DNA of 7,040 nucleotides from contig SLOG01000151.1 of assembly GCA_007132635.1 (NCBI GenBank), positions 1-7,040 on the forward strand, read 5' to 3'. This stretch comes from Limnochordia bacterium (GTDB lineage: Bacteria > Bacillota > Limnochordia > Darwinibacteriales > SLO01). The notes beneath the pieces are model-generated. The model made no database searches and was not told where the DNA came from. It was given only the letters and a program-made list of their open reading frames with translations. Positions 6,405-7,040 of the stretch are shown in pieces. Positions within the stretch are counted from its first letter, which is position 1; every line of letters starts with the position of its first letter. A program made the position numbers and the translations under genes.

Positions 6405-6433
6405 GAACAAAAGCAACACAACAAGTCCATTAC

Positions 6434-6440
6434 AGGGAGG
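6434..6440 (+). promoter_or_regulatory. Ribosome binding site that sets the DUF302 start
   Basis: AGGGAGG sits 7 nt before the ATG at 6448. The longer in-frame start at 6403 overlaps the last two bases of the -10 box and lies before the expected transcript start. It also lacks a ribosome binding site, so 6448 is preferred. Confidence 0.88.
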
Positions 6441-6447
6441 AATTGAC

Positions 6448-6975
6448 ATGAAGAAACGTCGTGTACTGTTGGTTATGGGATTGCTGGTGGCTGTTTTGCT
6501 GACTGGATCGGCCGTTACTCTTGCCGCTGGGCATGAGCAGCCTGATGAAGAGCAGATGCAGGCCATGATGGCGGCCATGGTCCAGGATATGCTCTTAGAA
6601 GACCGAAGCCCCTATGACTTTGCCGAAACTGTGGAGCGATTTGAAGCTGCTGTGGCCGATGCAGGTTGGAGCGTTGTTGGTGTCCAAGACATGCAGGCCA
6701 TTTTGGCCGGCCACGGGCACGATGTGCTGCCGCTTTCGGTGTTCTCGCTCTGTTCATCCAAGTATTCGGCGGAACTCCTGCAGTACGATGATGAACGGAT
6801 TGTCTCCCCATTCATGCCATGCCGAGTATCGATTTATGAGAAAAGCAATGGCTACACCTATGTTGCTCGTATGAACTCGTTGATGGTAGCCCAACCCTTC
6901 GGCGGAGTCATCGCCGACGTCATGACGGTCGCTGCTGAGGAGACGGAAGAGATCATCGCTAATACCTTGCAGTAG
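6448..6975 (+). CDS. Exported DUF302-domain protein
   Basis: A 175-residue protein starting MKKRRVLLVMGLLVAVLL. The basic start, hydrophobic core (6-20) and small residues near TLA/AG (24-28) form a Sec signal peptide, probably cleaved around residue 26 or 27. There is no lipobox cysteine. A charged, methionine-rich linker (about 29-52) precedes the DUF302 domain (about 54-170). This begins 'SPYDFAETVERFEAAVADAGW', the usual opening with a helix that folds over the small alpha/beta domain. It continues with a segment containing C102 ('FSLCSSKYSAELL') and the family-typical 'PFMPCRVSIYEKSNG' with C125. The two cysteines and H89/H91 could bind metal or form a disulfide, but no ligand is proven. 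The start is set by AGGGAGG at 6434-6440. The palindrome at 6363-6377 suggests activation by the Crp/Fnr regulator upstream. Family call good, function unknown. Confidence 0.85.
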   Translation: MKKRRVLLVMGLLVAVLLTGSAVTLAAGHEQPDEEQMQAMMAAMVQDMLLEDRSPYDFAETVERFEAAVADAGWSVVGVQDMQAILAGHGHDVLPLSVFSLCSSKYSAELLQYDDERIVSPFMPCRVSIYEKSNGYTYVARMNSLMVAQPFGGVIADVMTVAAEETEEIIANTLQ

Positions 6976-7040
6976 GCTCGGTGAAGTACTCGAGTGGATT
7001 AAAGACGTAGTCTCATGGACGAAAAAACGGACGGCCTGGC
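6976..7040. other. Right-edge stretch without a supported gene
   Basis: Nothing convincing is seen in these 65 nt: no terminator hairpin with a T-tract and no start codon with a ribosome binding site. An ATG at 7015 opens a short frame (MDEKTDGLA) to the edge but has no Shine-Dalgarno sequence. Confidence 0.5.

Noticed and set aside
6403..6447. A 15-residue N-terminal extension of the DUF302 protein from an ATG at 6403.
   Set aside because: That ATG overlaps the end of the TATAAT box and precedes the expected transcript start. It would also put a polar stretch ahead of a normal signal peptide. The ATG at 6448 has a good ribosome binding site.
7015..7040. Start of a further gene (ATG at 7015, MDEKTDGLA to the edge).
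   Set aside because: There is no ribosome binding site, and only eight full codons are visible, which is too little to support a call.

Overview
The window looks like a chromosomal piece of a Gram-positive, probably clostridia-like Bacillota genome of medium GC (mid-50s % by eye). The main clue is a complete T-box riboswitch, an RNA class found mostly in Bacillota. Strong AGGAGG-type ribosome binding sites and a consensus SigA-type promoter agree with this. No phage, IS, CRISPR, tRNA or rRNA signal was seen.

Layout: (1) Positions 1-1313, minus strand: a two-gene unit with a DUF4037 nucleotidyltransferase-like protein (1313-252), followed by the N-terminus of a uroporphyrinogen-decarboxylase-like protein (202-1, cut by the window edge). 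(2) Positions 1314-1829: a divergent intergenic region. It holds an inverted repeat, a near-consensus promoter (1444-1472) and a T-box leader of about 350 nt, whose specifier codon reads as GUC (valine). (3) Positions 1830-5529, plus strand: the tightly packed genes ilvB, leuC and leuD. ilvB and leuC overlap by 17 nt, and leuD starts directly after the leuC stop. (4) Positions 5608-6285: a Crp/Fnr-family regulator 78 nt behind leuD, with no terminator between them. (5) Positions 6286-6447: a regulatory gap with a perfect 6+3+6 palindrome (6363-6377) centred about 41 bp before the start site expected from a TATAAT box that has no usable -35. (6) Positions 6448-6975: a secreted DUF302 protein. 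(7) Positions 6976-7040: no supported gene.

How the parts work together: uncharged tRNA-Val should let RNA polymerase read through the leader terminator into ilvB (first common step of branched-chain amino acid synthesis) and leuC/leuD (isopropylmalate isomerase, leucine branch). The cluster lacks ilvN, ilvC, leuA and leuB, so these must lie elsewhere. The Crp/Fnr gene and the palindrome before the DUF302 gene suggest a local regulator-target pair, possibly redox-linked. That is inference. The nearest thing to an undescribed system here is this Crp/Fnr-operator-DUF302 module, together with valine-tRNA control of a cluster that is two-thirds leucine-specific.
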